Below are positions 35,338 to 43,189 of a stretch of 64,000 nt of DNA, piece after piece. The stretch's first letter is position 1, and each line of letters opens with the position of its first letter. The stretch comes from DATKYQ01 sp035528415 (GTDB lineage: Bacteria; Myxococcota; B64-G9): positions 62,001 through 126,000 of the forward strand of contig DATKYQ010000002.1 in the NCBI GenBank assembly GCA_035528415.1, read 5' to 3'. Position numbers and translations under genes: made by a program. The notes beneath the pieces are model-generated. The model did not search any database. It saw only the letters and a list, made by a program, of their open reading frames with translations, and was not told where the DNA came from.

Positions 35338-36609
35338 ATGTCGCGATTCTTATTCTCTCTGTATGCTTGCCTGCTGCTCGTAGCCGCACCCGCCCGTGCC
35401 GCCGGGCTGCGCGGGAGGGTGGTCGACGCGCTAGACGGGCGCCCAATCGCGGGCGCCGTGGTTTCCGTGGTTGGTATGAAGCCGGCCGCGGCCAGCGGCG
35501 CGGACGGCTCTTTCAACCTGCCGTTGCCGGCGGGGGTCTTTCGCCTGAAGATCGCGGCTGCGGGTTACCGGACGGCCTTTTTGGCCAATCAACACTCTAC
35601 CGCCACCGCGCCTATCTCGACGGCGCACCTGTGGCCCTTGCTGTGGCCTTCGGATTTTACGCCCGGTGTTCGCACCTTCGGCGTCGGCTACGGCAGCGGG
35701 CTGGGTCCCGAACCGCGCGGACCCGTGCGCTTGCCGCGCTCGCCTTTCAACGCCCAGGTGCCGGCTGCGCTGCCTACAAGCATACGGGTAGCACGCTACT
35801 TCACCACGGGTTGCTCGGGCAGCTACCAGCGCATCGACACGATCGATTTCGAAGACTACGTCAAGGGTGTGGTCAATGCCGAGGTGGGCGTGTTTCACGG
35901 AGTGCAGGGCGGCCCGCAGTCCGCAGCCGAGTGCTGGAAGGCTTTTTCCGTGGCCGCGCGCTCGTATGCCCTGCACTTCATCCTGACGCAGCCCTACGAC
36001 GGCTACGATGTTAACGACACGGCCTGCAACCAGGTATACAAAGACGATCGCGACCCCGACGTCTCGGCCGCGGTCGAGGCCACCCGCGGCCTGATCCTGG
36101 TCAAGGCGCAGGATCAGGCCGTGATCGACCGCTACTTCTACGCGGCCTCCTGCGCGCATCATGGCAGCGAGCCGGCCTACCGGTCAGGCAGCATCATCCC
36201 CGATCCGACCTCCAGCACGGCCTGCGTGGGAAGCTGGTGCGGGCACACCAACTGTGCCGGGCACGCCGACAACCCCGATCTCCCCGGAGATGACAAGTGC
36301 CTGGTGTGGGGCACCTGCCAGTGGGGCTCGATCGAGCGCTCGATCGACGGCCAGGCATACACCGAGATCCTGGCGCACTACCAGCCCGACTGCTCGATAA
36401 TCGATTTGTCGGGGCCGGATGGGGATGACGGCGGCACTGACGCCGGGGTTGACGCCGGAGTTGACGCCGGCGCCGATGTCGGCCAACGGGATTCGGACAA
36501 CGCAGGCGGCGGGTGTGAGTGCGGCGCGCCGGGGCGTATCCCGTCCGTGGCCGGATTTCTGATAGTGCTTTTCGGACTGCTGGCATGGAAGGCTGGGAAG
36601 AGAAGCTGA
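35338..36609 (+). CDS. SpoIID/LytB-domain protein with carboxypeptidase-regulatory-like domain and MYXO-CTERM-like tail
   Basis: The 423-residue exported protein starts (ATG after AGAGGAGG) with a signal peptide, then a carboxypeptidase regulatory-like beta domain (about 20-95, LRGRVVDALDGRPIAGAVV). A SpoIID domain follows (about 155-355): FEDYVKGVVNAEVG, WKAFSVAARSYAL, AVEATRGLILV and YFYAASCAHHG fit the family. SpoIID proteins are peptidoglycan lytic transglycosylases or amidase enhancers; the conserved Glu in NAEVG is present. A DAGVDAGVDAGAD linker leads to GGGCECG, a hydrophobic span and KAGKRS, a MYXO-CTERM-like anchor. The end overlaps the AsmA-like gene by 25 nt. Confidence 0.88.
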   Translation: MSRFLFSLYACLLLVAAPARAAGLRGRVVDALDGRPIAGAVVSVVGMKPAAASGADGSFNLPLPAGVFRLKIAAAGYRTAFLANQHSTATAPISTAHLWPLLWPSDFTPGVRTFGVGYGSGLGPEPRGPVRLPRSPFNAQVPAALPTSIRVARYFTTGCSGSYQRIDTIDFEDYVKGVVNAEVGVFHGVQGGPQSAAECWKAFSVAARSYALHFILTQPYDGYDVNDTACNQVYKDDRDPDVSAAVEATRGLILVKAQDQAVIDRYFYAASCAHHGSEPAYRSGSIIPDPTSSTACVGSWCGHTNCAGHADNPDLPGDDKCLVWGTCQWGSIERSIDGQAYTEILAHYQPDCSIIDLSGPDGDDGGTDAGVDAGVDAGADVGQRDSDNAGGGCECGAPGRIPSVAGFLIVLFGLLAWKAGKRS

Positions 36610-39600
36610 CCGAAAACAAGCAAAAGCGAAGCCTGCCGGGACGGATGGCGCGCCTTGCCGGCAAATTGCTGGCCTGGAGCCTGGCGGTGCTGGTGGCTCT
36701 TTTGGCGCTTGCCTGGATTGTCTTCGTTGTCTTTTTCCCCGACGATAGAATCCGGGTCATGCTGACGGACGAGCTTTCTTCGAGGCTAGGTGTGCGGGTC
36801 ACGGCCGCCGCGCTCGATCTCGAGATACTCAGCGGACTCAGCCTGCGCGAGGTCGAGATCGCGCCTCCTGCGGGCTTCGATAGACCGCCGGTCAAGATTG
36901 ACCGGCTGGTCATGGACTACTCGCTGGCCGACATCTTGAACAAGAGACTCGTGGTGCACAGACTGATAGTCGAGCGGCCGCAGATCAACCTGATCGAGTC
37001 CGCCGGACGCACCAATATTTCCGCCCTGCTCGAACAGGCTCCGGCCGCGCCCGAGCCCGGGCCCGAGAAAGAACCGCCGGGCAAAAACGGCTTCATCCTC
37101 GATCTAGAAAAGATAGAAGTACGCGATGCCCGGATCAAAATTATTACCCCCGACCTGCGGGCCGATCTCGAAGGCCTGCGGGCAACTGTTTCCGGGCGCC
37201 TGGGCGCTCCCGGCGTGACCCATATCGAGGCGCGCTGCAGCCTCGATCCTCCAAAGCGGCCCAACCTGCAGATCGCTCAGAGCGCCGAGGGATCAGCGGC
37301 CATGGGCTTTCGGCTGAATCTCGACCTGAAAGGCGCGGGACAAATAAGGCTCGGGGGAAAGTTTAAATTCGATCGCCTGGAGTCGAGCGGCAGCCTGCCG
37401 GCCCGAAACGTCGGCCTGACTTTCGAGGCCCGGGCCGATCTCGAGAAGGGCAGGGTTGATCTCGAGAGCATGGAGATCACCGTCGACGGCCGGAAGACGG
37501 CCAGCTTGAAGGCGGAAGTCGCAGACCTTGCCGGCACGCCGCGCGGAAAGCTCGCGCTTTTCGGCCTGTCTATCCCGCCCGGGATGATCCAGGCCTTGCT
37601 CGCTGGTGTCTTGCCGGGCATCGAGCTTACGGGCGAGCAGGTCGATATCGATGTCCTGCGTTTTGCGGGAACTCAGCAAGCAGGATCTCTGAGTGTCGAG
37701 GGAAGCTTGCGAATAGACAAGGCGGCGCTTAGGGGCGTCGTGCTCCGGGGAGTCACGGCCGGCGTTAGTGGACGAACGGATCTGCGCGATACCAAAGACG
37801 GCTGGATCCTGTCCGGGGCGGGCGTCGATTTCAAGGGGCGCCTCGAAAGGCTAAAGGCCGGCGGCGCGGCTGTCGATCACGTTGATTTTTCAGGTCGCCT
37901 GGCAACCTTGCCGGAGGGACTGGTCACTGTTCGGGATATCGTTGCCGCCTCGCAGATCGAGCTTACGGCCACGGGCCGGGCCGCTAGGATTGCCATGGGT
38001 CAGCTAGGCGTCCGCTCGGCCAAGTTCGATTTGCGGCTGCGTGCCGGGCAGGTTTCACCCGGCTCCGCGGGCGGCCCGACGATTGCCGATCTCGGCGGAA
38101 CGGCCCGCCTGCGGGCGGGAAGAATTTCAGGCCCCGGGCTGGTGGTCAACCAGCCGGAAAGCGAGATGAAACTTAGCGGCTTGCGGTTCGTGCCGGGCAA
38201 GCGGGCCGTCAGGCTGGAGGCCCTGAGAGTGACGGCCGGCGCGGAGTCGAGCCTGTTGGGTCAGTTTAGCGCCGACTCACTGGCCGCCACGGCGGACCTG
38301 GGCCCGGGACTATTGACGCTCAACCTGGTGCCGGCCGGGATTGCCCTGTCTATGCGGGGATTGCGGCTCCCGCAAGGCCTTGCGCCGGGCGCACTGGCGG
38401 GCCCCGCCTGGTTGCCCGGCAGGATGCGCCTCGGGTGCCGGCTTGCGATTTATCCCCGTGCCCGCAAGCTGGATGTTAGGCGGCTCGAGTTGGGCCTTGC
38501 CGATATCATCACGGCCACGGGCAGCGGCAGCCTGGATCTGAACTTCTCAAAATTCGATCTTGACCTTACGCTTTCAGCGTTCAGGATCGAGCGGCTGCTG
38601 GCCGACCTGCCCGAAGAGATCTCCCGGCGCCTGCCGCGGCTTACAGGCGAGTTCCAGGCGCGGGCCAAACTAGCGGGTGTGATTCCTCGGGGCAACCTGG
38701 CCCTCGCTAATTTGCCGTTAGATGCCAGTGCCACGCTGATCATCAGAGACGTCGGGCTTTCGGTGGCAGGGCTTGATTTGCACGACGTCTCCGGACAGAT
38801 CGAGGTTCAAAAACATGATCTGAAGAATGCCGGACGGATCAAGGCTCGCGCGCAACTCAGCGCCGGCAGGGCCGGCATGGGCGATCCGCCCCTCGACGCT
38901 CGCGGCCTGGACCTTTCGCTGGAAGCCTCCGGCAACGCCGGGGATTTCTCGCTTGCCTGGAAAGTCAGACTGGCCAAGGTTTCGAGCGGCGGCTTATTGG
39001 TAAAACCGCTGGAAAACGTCAGCTTGTCGGTGAACTCGCGCCTGCTGGGGATGAAGGAGATGCGCCTTAGTAACCTGGAATTGGGATTGCCCTCGCAAGG
39101 GCTGCGGCTGAACATGGAAGGGCGCATCGAGCGCCTGGCCGGGGGTAGCTGGTCCGAGGGCCTGATGGGATCGGGTCGGCTCGAGGCGCACTTCGCTTCG
39201 CAGCGGTTTGTGGCCTGGCCCGGCGGGATCTCGGCCCGCGGCCAGGCCGGGATTTCATTCGCGGTTGAATCGCAGGCGGCAGGCGTGGTCGAGACACACG
39301 GCAAGATCAGCTTCACAAACTTCGATCTCAAGGGTGACGATTTTTCGCTTAGCGGAATGCAAGGAGGCATACCGACCTCGCAACGCCTGGCGTTTCGCCC
39401 GGCGCCGGTTCTGCTAGCCGGGGGATCCGACAAAACCGGCAGGGCGGGGAAGCCGATTTCCGGCTCGCGGGTCTACGAAGATGCCCTGCGCCCGATGAAG
39501 GGCGCCGGGCGCACGTTTTCGATAGATATGATCCACTTCAAGGACCTGTCGATCGAAAAACTGCGCGCCAATCTCGAACTTACCAGCGGACGCCTGATGC

Positions 39601-40112
39601 TTGGCAGCCTGAGCTTCGGCCTCCTGGGGGGCGACGTCCTGGCCGACGCCGCGCTGGTGTTCGCGCCGCGCCCGGCGCTCAGGCTGAAGCTCGATTCGGA
39701 GTTGAGCGCCGTCGACCTGTCCGGGCTGGGAGCTTTTACGCTTTCCGGCTCGTCTGACATCGGCGGCAACCTGCATCTGGCCATCGATTGGCCGGCGCGC
39801 TCGGTGTCGGCCTCGGTCAACCTGACCCATATCGGGCGCTCGACCCTGCAAGCCTTGTTGCTCGCTGCAGACCCGGGAGAGTCGAACCCCGGCGCGCTCG
39901 AGCTGCGCCGCTTTCTGGGGAAATACAAGGTTTCTCCACGGCGGGTGTCGCTCGATATACGTCACGGCCGGCTGCAGATGGAAGTGGTTCTGAAGATGGG
40001 CTTCGCGGCCCGCGCGGCCGCCCGCCTGATCCGCGGCTTTGAGGGAACCACGTTTCCGATTAGGCACTTGCAGGTCGGGGGATTGCTGTCGAAGTACCTT
40101 GGGTTCGAATAA
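36585..40112 (+). CDS. AsmA-like (YdbH/TamB-type) inter-membrane transport protein
   Basis: This 1175-residue protein has one N-terminal transmembrane helix (about 26-48) and a long periplasmic body of beta repeats, with the AsmA-type start (SSRLGVRVTAAALDLEILSGLSLREVEI). AsmA-family proteins such as YhdP, TamB and YdbH form grooves carrying phospholipid to the outer membrane. The C-terminal 250 residues (FKDLSIEKLRANLELTSGRL onward) recall the YdbH end. YdbH works in E. coli with YdbL (DUF1318), and a DUF1318 lipoprotein gene lies 9 nt away, convergent. The start ATG at 36585 sits inside the SpoIID-type gene; an earlier start at 36519 lacks support. Confidence 0.85.
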   Translation: MEGWEEKLTENKQKRSLPGRMARLAGKLLAWSLAVLVALLALAWIVFVVFFPDDRIRVMLTDELSSRLGVRVTAAALDLEILSGLSLREVEIAPPAGFDRPPVKIDRLVMDYSLADILNKRLVVHRLIVERPQINLIESAGRTNISALLEQAPAAPEPGPEKEPPGKNGFILDLEKIEVRDARIKIITPDLRADLEGLRATVSGRLGAPGVTHIEARCSLDPPKRPNLQIAQSAEGSAAMGFRLNLDLKGAGQIRLGGKFKFDRLESSGSLPARNVGLTFEARADLEKGRVDLESMEITVDGRKTASLKAEVADLAGTPRGKLALFGLSIPPGMIQALLAGVLPGIELTGEQVDIDVLRFAGTQQAGSLSVEGSLRIDKAALRGVVLRGVTAGVSGRTDLRDTKDGWILSGAGVDFKGRLERLKAGGAAVDHVDFSGRLATLPEGLVTVRDIVAASQIELTATGRAARIAMGQLGVRSAKFDLRLRAGQVSPGSAGGPTIADLGGTARLRAGRISGPGLVVNQPESEMKLSGLRFVPGKRAVRLEALRVTAGAESSLLGQFSADSLAATADLGPGLLTLNLVPAGIALSMRGLRLPQGLAPGALAGPAWLPGRMRLGCRLAIYPRARKLDVRRLELGLADIITATGSGSLDLNFSKFDLDLTLSAFRIERLLADLPEEISRRLPRLTGEFQARAKLAGVIPRGNLALANLPLDASATLIIRDVGLSVAGLDLHDVSGQIEVQKHDLKNAGRIKARAQLSAGRAGMGDPPLDARGLDLSLEASGNAGDFSLAWKVRLAKVSSGGLLVKPLENVSLSVNSRLLGMKEMRLSNLELGLPSQGLRLNMEGRIERLAGGSWSEGLMGSGRLEAHFASQRFVAWPGGISARGQAGISFAVESQAAGVVETHGKISFTNFDLKGDDFSLSGMQGGIPTSQRLAFRPAPVLLAGGSDKTGRAGKPISGSRVYEDALRPMKGAGRTFSIDMIHFKDLSIEKLRANLELTSGRLMLGSLSFGLLGGDVLADAALVFAPRPALRLKLDSELSAVDLSGLGAFTLSGSSDIGGNLHLAIDWPARSVSASVNLTHIGRSTLQALLLAADPGESNPGALELRRFLGKYKVSPRRVSLDIRHGRLQMEVVLKMGFAARAAARLIRGFEGTTFPIRHLQVGGLLSKYLGFE

Positions 40113-40121
40113 AGTCGCCGG

Positions 40122-40682
40122 TCACTTTTTTTGCCAGGCGCCGGAATCGAGCTGGATCCACTCGCCCGCTTTGGCGTCCTCGCGCCTCATGCGCACGAAG
40201 GCCTGTTTCAACTGAGGCAGGTTCTTTTCGGTCAGGTCAGGGCTTTCGGTGACGATGAAACTCAGGATGACCGCGCGGGCCTCGTTTTCGGATTCTACCA
40301 GGCGATCGAGTCGCTTCTTGACGGCCGCGTCCGAGGTTGCCTCGCAATCATGCCCGGCGAGCTTGCCGGCCTTGGTTTCGCCGAGACAGCCCAAGCGCTT
40401 GAGCTCGTCGACGTCGTCGGCATTGAACTGGATCACCCGCCGGGCCTGGATGGCCCGGCGACGAGCGTCCACAAGCGGGCGTTTTTCGGCCCCGGGCTTG
40501 GCCTTCTCGCCCGCGCGCACCGAGGCCAGAAGCTGCATGTCCCTGTCGAGTCGCTGGTATGATCCCAGGATTTGGTTCTCGAGCGCCGTGCGCTCGTCGA
40601 CAACGTTGATCTTGGCGCTGACGCAACCGGAAAAAAGCAGCCCGCCCAGTAAGGCCGGGCGGATTAGGCGCAGCCAACGCAC
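40122..40682 (-). CDS. DUF1318 (YdbL-like) lipoprotein
   Basis: The 186-residue lipoprotein (lipobox LFSGC) has the DUF1318 pattern: KINVVDERTALENQI near the start, ESENEARAVILSFIV in the middle and AKAGEWIQLDSGAWQKK at the end. In E. coli, YdbL is periplasmic and works with the lipoprotein YnbE and the AsmA-like YdbH; here lipid anchor and DUF1318 are in one protein, as if combining both partners. The gene is convergent with the AsmA-like gene and is probably co-transcribed with the upstream Cys-rich lipoprotein (15-nt gap). Confidence 0.85.
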   Translation of the reverse strand: MRWLRLIRPALLGGLLFSGCVSAKINVVDERTALENQILGSYQRLDRDMQLLASVRAGEKAKPGAEKRPLVDARRRAIQARRVIQFNADDVDELKRLGCLGETKAGKLAGHDCEATSDAAVKKRLDRLVESENEARAVILSFIVTESPDLTEKNLPQLKQAFVRMRREDAKAGEWIQLDSGAWQKK

Positions 40683-40697
40683 CGGCCGACCTCAGCC

Positions 40698-41429
40698 TCA
40701 GTTACCGCACCCGGTGGCAAGGCTTGTCGCATCTGGAAACAAGCTTTCCTTCCAGGACGACCAGCGGCAGAACTTCTTGCTCAGCAGGGGACAGTAACGA
40801 TAACAGATGCAGGCGCAGCAGCCGGCGTAGCCGGGCTGATCGCATTTGCCGTAGCCGTAGTTGGCGGTGTCGTTCTCGTCGGAACTTGGGCAGGTCACAT
40901 CAGTGTGCCCCGGTGGGCTGGCACCGACCTCCGTGCAGAAGCTGGTGCACTCGGTGTCCCACTTCAACTCGTCATCGCACTTGAGTGTCGAGCCGAAGGG
41001 GGCCATCGGGCTGCAACTATAACCCTTGGGACAGGAGGCGTCCGACATGCATTCCTTGGTGCAGTAGCCCATGCAGCCGACCGGGGCGTCATTGCAGTCG
41101 GTTCCCTTGGCCAACTCCTCGGAGCACTGGCCGTTCATATTCTGGTGGTTTCCTTCTATCTGCGTCGCGACGCAAATCAGGTTGGTGCACTGCAGCGAGG
41201 GAAGCTGGATGCAGTCGATCGGGCAGGCCATGTTGATGTTGCTGAGCGTGGGCGTGCCCGAACCAATCTCCATGAGGGGGGCGCAGGTAGGGTAGTCCTG
41301 GCAGTTGGTATCACCGCTGCTGTCCTTGGGCCAAGAAAAAGTGCACGGCTGTCCTATTGCCACCTCGCCGCAGCCGGCCAGAGCGACGCCGGCGGCAATA
41401 AAAGCAACGATCATACACACGCAACGCAT
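40698..41429 (-). CDS. Cys-rich lipoprotein
   Basis: The 243-residue product has a lipobox (VALAGC) and about 30 Cys residues spread over the mature part, again suggesting a disulfide-knotted surface protein of the kind at 25615-27321. No catalytic motif seen. ATG at 41429 follows GAGGGAG by 6 nt; the open frame to 41612 has no signal peptide in the right place. It is followed 15 nt later by the DUF1318 lipoprotein gene. Confidence 0.8.
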   Translation of the reverse strand: MRCVCMIVAFIAAGVALAGCGEVAIGQPCTFSWPKDSSGDTNCQDYPTCAPLMEIGSGTPTLSNINMACPIDCIQLPSLQCTNLICVATQIEGNHQNMNGQCSEELAKGTDCNDAPVGCMGYCTKECMSDASCPKGYSCSPMAPFGSTLKCDDELKWDTECTSFCTEVGASPPGHTDVTCPSSDENDTANYGYGKCDQPGYAGCCACICYRYCPLLSKKFCRWSSWKESLFPDATSLATGCGN

Positions 41430-41572
41430 TGGCATCTCCCTCGGTGTGCCCGGGCCTCGACGCAGTTGCCTATACGACCCTGGATCTTCGACAGTTGTCC
41501 CAACCAAACGACTACCACAGGCCGGGCTGGGCACACAAGAAAAAAGCAAGCCCAGGAAAACAGAGAATAACC

Positions 41573-41602
41573 TTGACAGTCGTGCTTTTCGCGGAATACC
41601 AT
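41573..41602 (+). promoter_or_regulatory. Probable promoter of the Nfs/Glt-type operon
   Basis: TTGACA (41573-41578, perfect -35), an 18-bp spacer and TACCAT (41597-41602, 4 of 6) lie in the 302-bp gap before the first gene. A second TTGACA at 41700 is too close to the start codon. Between that and the ribosome site is a small palindrome, GTGCA-C-TGCAC (41707-41717). Nothing else was recognised in the gap. Confidence 0.5.
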
Positions 41603-41731
41603 CTTTAGTCAATTATATCTCGGATTCCCGAGAGGTTACGAAGGGCCACGGCATTTGTTGGTCAGCCTCGCGGGTCGAGTATTGGGGCCGTATTCGTATT
41701 TTGACAAGTGCACTGCACGAGGGGCCTGAAC

Positions 41732-42433
41732 GTGAAAAAACTACCACTGCTGTCTCTGTTACTGGCCGTGGGCCTGTGCACACAGGTCCAGGCCGCGGAG
41801 AAACAGAAGAGCCTCAAGGATCGCATCAAGAGCGTCTCCAACCGCTTGTACTCCAAATCGGGCAGATTGGAACTGACCCTCTTGCCCATGACAAGCATCA
41901 GCCTCAACGACGCCTTCTACCAGAAACTGGGGGGCGGAGCGGGGATTGCCTACCATTTCAGCGAGGCATTCTCCGCCCAGGCCATGGTGACCTACAGTCT
42001 CAACATCGATGCCGGCCATGCCTCGAGCTATACCATCTCGTCGGCTGACACGTCGATCATTCCGTATGCCGGAAAACGGACCATCCTGGCCAACGTCGAT
42101 TTCTGCTGGTCGCCGATCTACGGCAAGGTCAGCCTGGCCTCCGAATGGACAATGCACTTCGATACCTACATCATGGCCGGCTTCGGCGCCATCGGCGGCG
42201 AGCAGGTCAAGGATTCCAGCTTCGCCTTCGGCATGGACGCGGGGCTGGGCGCGCGCTTGTTCTTCAGCCGCAGTTTGGCTTTGAAGGTGGAGTTCAAGGA
42301 CTACATGCTGTTTACCGACAAGGTGTCGTTCGGGACCAGCGAGAACCCGACCGAGAAATCTGACGTCCAGCATCAACTCATGTTCAACATCGGGTTGAGT
42401 ATTTTCTTCCTCGATGGAAATGGGGAGGATTGA
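41732..42433 (+). CDS. Outer-membrane beta-barrel, NfsA/GltA-like
   Basis: The 233-residue exported protein (signal MKKLPLLSLLLAVGLCTQVQA) is a predicted outer-membrane barrel of the kind common in Myxococcota. It is paralogous to the next gene; both share RIKSV and LNDAFYQKLGGG/INDAFYQKMGGG at the same places, and the order WSPIYGKVSLASE/WSPLYGKLSLFTD. It is first in an eight-gene operon with the same order and protein types as nfsA-H in Myxococcus (paralogous to gltA-H), where NfsA/B and GltA/B are barrels. The start is GTG at 41732 after GAGGGG; a start at 41708 is less likely. Confidence 0.78.
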   Translation: MKKLPLLSLLLAVGLCTQVQAAEKQKSLKDRIKSVSNRLYSKSGRLELTLLPMTSISLNDAFYQKLGGGAGIAYHFSEAFSAQAMVTYSLNIDAGHASSYTISSADTSIIPYAGKRTILANVDFCWSPIYGKVSLASEWTMHFDTYIMAGFGAIGGEQVKDSSFAFGMDAGLGARLFFSRSLALKVEFKDYMLFTDKVSFGTSENPTEKSDVQHQLMFNIGLSIFFLDGNGED

Positions 42434-42435
42434 AG

Positions 42436-43161
42436 ATGAGAATCAACCGTCTAGTGCCGGCACTTGCCGTCTTTGCAGTCCTGCTGATGCCTCCTGCGGC
42501 CCTGGCTGCTGACCCGGCCGCCCCGGCTGCCGCCGCAGCCGACAAAGCGAAGAAATCGAATGTCGAGGTTCGCGAGGATCGCATCAAGAGCGTCCAGCGC
42601 AAACCGTTTCTCAAGAAAGGGCGCTGGGAGCTGACGCCGCTTTTCTCGCTCAGTATAAACGACGCCTTTTACCAGAAGATGGGCGGAGGAGCCGCCGTTG
42701 CCTACCACCTGGCGGACAGCCTGGGCCTCGAACTGCAGGCCGTGTACGTGGGCACCGTCCAGACCGACATGGTGGGTTTTTTCCAGCAGGCCAACCAGGC
42801 ACTGCCCAAGGTCAGCCAGTTGCAGTACTACCTGACGGCCAATGTCATGTGGTCGCCGCTGTACGGCAAGCTGAGCCTGTTTACGGACGCGATCGTGCAT
42901 TTCGACGCCTACCTGCTGGGCGGGTTCGGGGTGGCCCAGACCGAGACGGGCCCAAAGTTCGCCAGCAACATCGGCATCGGCCTGCGCTATTTCGCTACTT
43001 CGTGGCTGGTGATCAAGATCGAGGTTCGCGACCTGATGTACACGGAGAAGCTAAAGCTGGATGTGCAGGGAGAAAAGTTTTCGGATATCCAGAACCACGT
43101 CATGCTTTCGGCCGGCGTGAGCTTCTTCTTGCCTTTCGATTTCAACTACCACTACCAGTAG
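42436..43161 (+). CDS. Outer-membrane beta-barrel, NfsB/GltB-like
   Basis: This 241-residue paralog of the previous gene has a signal peptide (cleavage near ALAAD), an Ala/Pro-rich stretch and the same barrel strands, ending with VSFFLPFDFNYHYQ. It starts 2 nt after the first barrel gene with GGGGAGG 7 nt before the ATG; a TTG 6 nt earlier is possible. Two adjacent paralogous barrels are the hallmark opening of nfs/glt loci. Its role would be the outer-membrane part of a trans-envelope complex. Confidence 0.78.
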   Translation: MRINRLVPALAVFAVLLMPPAALAADPAAPAAAAADKAKKSNVEVREDRIKSVQRKPFLKKGRWELTPLFSLSINDAFYQKMGGGAAVAYHLADSLGLELQAVYVGTVQTDMVGFFQQANQALPKVSQLQYYLTANVMWSPLYGKLSLFTDAIVHFDAYLLGGFGVAQTETGPKFASNIGIGLRYFATSWLVIKIEVRDLMYTEKLKLDVQGEKFSDIQNHVMLSAGVSFFLPFDFNYHYQ

Positions 43162-43189
43162 AGCCGGCACGACCTAAGGAGAAAAAGCG

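Noticed and set aside
40698..41612. Longer version of the Cys-rich lipoprotein gene starting at 41612
   Set aside because: The extra 61 residues put the signal peptide inside the protein and cover the probable nfs-type promoter; GAGGGAG supports the start at 41429.
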